DNA from: Pseudomonas sp. ADAK13
GTDB taxonomy: Bacteria; Pseudomonadota; Gammaproteobacteria; Pseudomonadales; Pseudomonadaceae
Assembly: GCF_012935715.1 (NCBI RefSeq)
Contig: NZ_CP052860.1
Coordinates: forward strand, 3,596,001-3,660,000
Direction of reading: 5' to 3'
DNA: 64,000 nt
The notes under the pieces are model-generated. The model saw nothing but the letters and a program-made list of their open reading frames with translations. It searched no databases and was not told where the DNA came from. Both the position numbers and the translations under genes were made by a program. Positions 61,987 through 64,000 of this stretch are shown here, one piece after another; the stretch's first letter is position 1, and each line of letters opens with the position of its first letter.

Positions 61987-63237
61987 TTACAGCAGGCTTA
62001 TCGGGTAACTGACGATCAACCGGTTTTCATCAAACTCATTGTTGTTGTAGTCCCGGCGCATGCTGGAATTGCGCCAGCGCACATTGAGGTCCTTCAATGT
62101 TCCGCTCTGCACCGTGTAGCCCACTTCACTTTCCCGGCCCCATTCCCTGCCGTCGGTGACCGTACCGCTGTGTACGTTGCTGCCGCTGATATAGCGGTTC
62201 ATCACGGTCAGGCCTGGAACGCCCAGGGCGACGAAGTTGTAGTCGTGGCGCACCTGCCAGGATTTTTCCTGGGCGTTGTCATAGCTGGCGTTGTAGCTGT
62301 CGTTGGCCAGGGTGCCGCCGCTGGTGCCGTTGACCCGCATCCAGGCGCTGTTACCGGTGAGTTTTTGCAGGCCGATGTAGAAGGTGTTGCCGCCGTATCG
62401 GGCCGAGAACAATCCGGACCAGGTCTTGTTGTCGAGCTCGCCGGCGCGGGCGCTGCCGTCGTCCTTGCCGTAGAAGAACCCGAGGTTGGCGCCCAGGGTC
62501 CAGTCGCCCACGGGCTGGCTGTGGATCAGGTTGAGGTATTGCTGGCGGTAGATGTCCTTGAGCTGGGCGTTCCACACGCCAATCTGGGTGCGCTTGTCGT
62601 TGAAGGCATATTCGCCGCCCTGGAAGTTGAAACGGTCGGAGGTGAAGGCGGTTTTTCCGAACATCGACATCTCGGTCATGCTGCTGTCGTCCCGCGGGCT
62701 GTTGGCGCGGAACTGGCCACCGTAGAGGGTCAGGCCGTCGATCTCTTTGGAGGTGATCTGGCCGCCGCGCAGGGTTTGCGGGAGTGAGCGGCCGTCATCG
62801 GAGCGCAGGATCGGCAGCACCGGCATCCACTCGCCGACCTTCACTTCGGTCTTCGAGATCCGGGCCTTGAACGCGACGCCCAGGCGACCGAAGTTATCGG
62901 CGGGCCGTCCGTCATGGTCCAGCGGCAGCAGTTGGGTACCGCCCGTGCCGCGCCCGCCGTCGAGCTTTTCCGAGTACAAGCCAAGTACGTCCATGCCGAA
63001 CCCGACGGTGCCCTGGGTGAAGCCGGATTTGGCGTCGAGGATGAAACTTTGCGTCCACTCCTGAGCGCCGCCCTGGGCCTTGGTCGGGTTGGTGAAGTTG
63101 CGGTTGAAGAAGAAATTACGCAGGTTGAGGTTGGCGCTGGCGTCTTCCAGGAAGCCGTGTTCTTCAGCGACAACGGGGAGGGCAATGCTGGCGATAGCGG
63201 TTGCCAGCAGGAGCCGGCGCGGGTCAAAAGTGCTCAT
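61987..63237 (-). CDS. OprD-family porin (BenF/OpdK-like)
   Basis: 416 residues from the ATG at 63237. Signal peptide 1-24 (ALPVVA). The mature N-terminus EEHGFLEDASANLNLRNFFF is typical of OprD-family 18-strand specific channels. Blocks AQEWTQSFILDAKSGFTQG and QTLRGGQITSKEIDGL support this. The protein ends in LLV-type beta-strand LIVSYPISLL. Proximity to pca suggests an aromatic acid channel like P. putida PcaP. It is in the opposite orientation to the pca genes. Confidence 0.88.
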   Translation of the reverse strand: MSTFDPRRLLLATAIASIALPVVAEEHGFLEDASANLNLRNFFFNRNFTNPTKAQGGAQEWTQSFILDAKSGFTQGTVGFGMDVLGLYSEKLDGGRGTGGTQLLPLDHDGRPADNFGRLGVAFKARISKTEVKVGEWMPVLPILRSDDGRSLPQTLRGGQITSKEIDGLTLYGGQFRANSPRDDSSMTEMSMFGKTAFTSDRFNFQGGEYAFNDKRTQIGVWNAQLKDIYRQQYLNLIHSQPVGDWTLGANLGFFYGKDDGSARAGELDNKTWSGLFSARYGGNTFYIGLQKLTGNSAWMRVNGTSGGTLANDSYNASYDNAQEKSWQVRHDYNFVALGVPGLTVMNRYISGSNVHSGTVTDGREWGRESEVGYTVQSGTLKDLNVRWRNSSMRRDYNNNEFDENRLIVSYPISLL

Positions 63238-63366
63238 GGTGTCAGACCTGTTGTTATTGGGGTTATGCAGGTGGCGGCCATGGTGCGGGGCGGTGTGGGG
63301 GCGACGAAAGTGGGGGAGAGCGGGTTGTGGGCGATGATCGAACGCAAAGTCAGGGGCGAAAAAAAA

Positions 63367-63388
63367 CCGCTTCCTGTGAGGGAAGCGG
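63367..63388. terminator. bidirectional terminator
   Basis: CCGCTTCC-TGTGAG-GGAAGCGG flanked by A8 and TTTTG. It lies 22 bases after the stop of the efflux gene, which enters from the right, and upstream of the porin start. Confidence 0.8.
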
Positions 63389-63409
63389 CTTTTGTTCACT
63401 GCGCCACTG

Positions 63410-64000
63410 TCAGAACAACTTCAAGGGCGGTGCTTCTTCTTTCAACGGTTCATTCTTCGCGGTTTGCTCGTTCCAGCCACCACCGAGGGCCTTGTACAGG
63501 TTGACCTCGCTGTTGAGCTGCGCCAGACGGTCGGTGATCAGCGACTGCTGGGCACTGAACAGTTGGCGCTGGGCGTCGAGGAACGTCAGGTTGCTGTCGA
63601 CACCAATGCGGTAGCGACGCTCGGCCAGTCGGTAGTAATCCTGGTTGGCCGCGACGAAGCCACGTTGGGCGTCCAGTTGCTGCTTGTAGGTCTCGCGGGC
63701 GGCGAGGCCGTCGGAGACTTCCTGGAAGCCGGTCTGGATCGCTTTCTCGTAGTTGGCGACGTTGATCTCTTTCTGGATTTTCGAGTAATCCAGGCTGGCG
63801 CGCAGGCTGCCGGCGTTGAAGATCGGGATGTTGATCTGCGGTGCGAACGACCAGGTACCCGAACCGCCCTTAAACAGGCCGCCCAGCGTCGGGCTTGCGG
63901 TACCGGCGCTGGCGGTCAGGCTGATGCTCGGGAAGAACGCCGCCCGTGCCGCGCCGATGTTGGCGTTGGCCGCCTTGAGGTTGTACTCGGCCTGCAGGAT
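63410..64000 (-). CDS. outer-membrane efflux factor (OprM/TtgC type), C-terminal part
   Basis: The 5' part lies beyond the window; 196 residues are visible, ending in a TGA at 63410-63412. The frame reads [55 protein letters not shown] and [20 protein letters not shown], which is the second half of the TolC/OprM domain (two helical hairpins and beta-strands). It would form the exit duct of an RND multidrug pump, as TtgC, EmhC or MexB-OprM do. The terminal [15 protein letters not shown] is characteristic. Confidence 0.93.
   Translation of the reverse strand: MLQAEYNLKAANANIGAARAAFFPSISLTASAGTASPTLGGLFKGGSGTWSFAPQINIPIFNAGSLRASLDYSKIQKEINVANYEKAIQTGFQEVSDGLAARETYKQQLDAQRGFVAANQDYYRLAERRYRIGVDSNLTFLDAQRQLFSAQQSLITDRLAQLNSEVNLYKALGGGWNEQTAKNEPLKEEAPPLKLF

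Overview
The window is chromosomal DNA of a fluorescent Pseudomonas (P. fluorescens group). The assignment rests on high GC, the GTGGCGAGGGAGC and TGTAGGAGCTGGC families of REP/REPIN repeats, gene sets such as dinG, pdxH, the bra/liv transporter and a clustered pca pathway, and subunit lengths that match the Pseudomonas Bra transporter. No rRNA, tRNA or CRISPR array was found.

Layout. 1-3.65 kb is the right end of an integrated, lower-GC element. It holds a small membrane protein, an array of very short DNA hairpins (383-777), a winged-helix RepL-like protein and a large serine recombinase whose start lies against the 3' end of the chromosomal ychJ-family gene, the probable attachment site. 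3.7-16 kb is core: ychJ, DUF6231, two OmpA-type lipoproteins, a DUF1145/collagen-like pair, CopD-like protein, dinG, a large secreted glycosidase, a beta-lactamase-fold esterase, pdxH and a glycine-zipper lipoprotein. 16.0-17.5 kb is a short bacteriocin with a colicin-E3-type rRNase domain, with its overlapping putative immunity gene. 17.6-24.3 kb has nhaA, a Cds1-like PLP enzyme, an FAD oxidoreductase, a COG3650 lipoprotein and a divergent SDR/LysR pair. 24.3-26.8 kb is a bufferin (DUF2282/DUF692/HvfC/DoxX) RiPP metallophore operon. 27-32 kb is the high-affinity branched-chain amino acid ABC transporter. 32.6-47.5 kb contains two copies of a 0.7-0.8 kb inverted repeat, a tubulin/FtsZ-superfamily protein of unknown role, an MHYT-GGDEF-EAL protein, an MFS carrier, rapA, an aminotransferase/RidA/LysR group and several tiny ORFs. 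47.5-49.5 kb has pitA and a 66-residue protein.

50-63.4 kb is a complete protocatechuate branch of the beta-ketoadipate pathway: regulator pcaR, transporters pcaK and pcaT, ring cleavage pcaHG, then pcaB, pcaC, pcaD, CoA transfer pcaIJ and thiolase pcaF. Palindromic PcaR boxes precede pcaR and pcaI, REPINs interrupt the cluster twice, and an OprD-type porin lies nearby on the opposite strand. The window ends inside an OprM/TtgC-type efflux outer-membrane gene.

Most worth following up: the C(GNA)G mini-hairpin array in the integrated element, the orphan tubulin-like protein, the bufferin operon, the E3-type bacteriocin with an apparently non-E3 immunity protein, and the large inverted repeats, one of which carries a nested REPIN.
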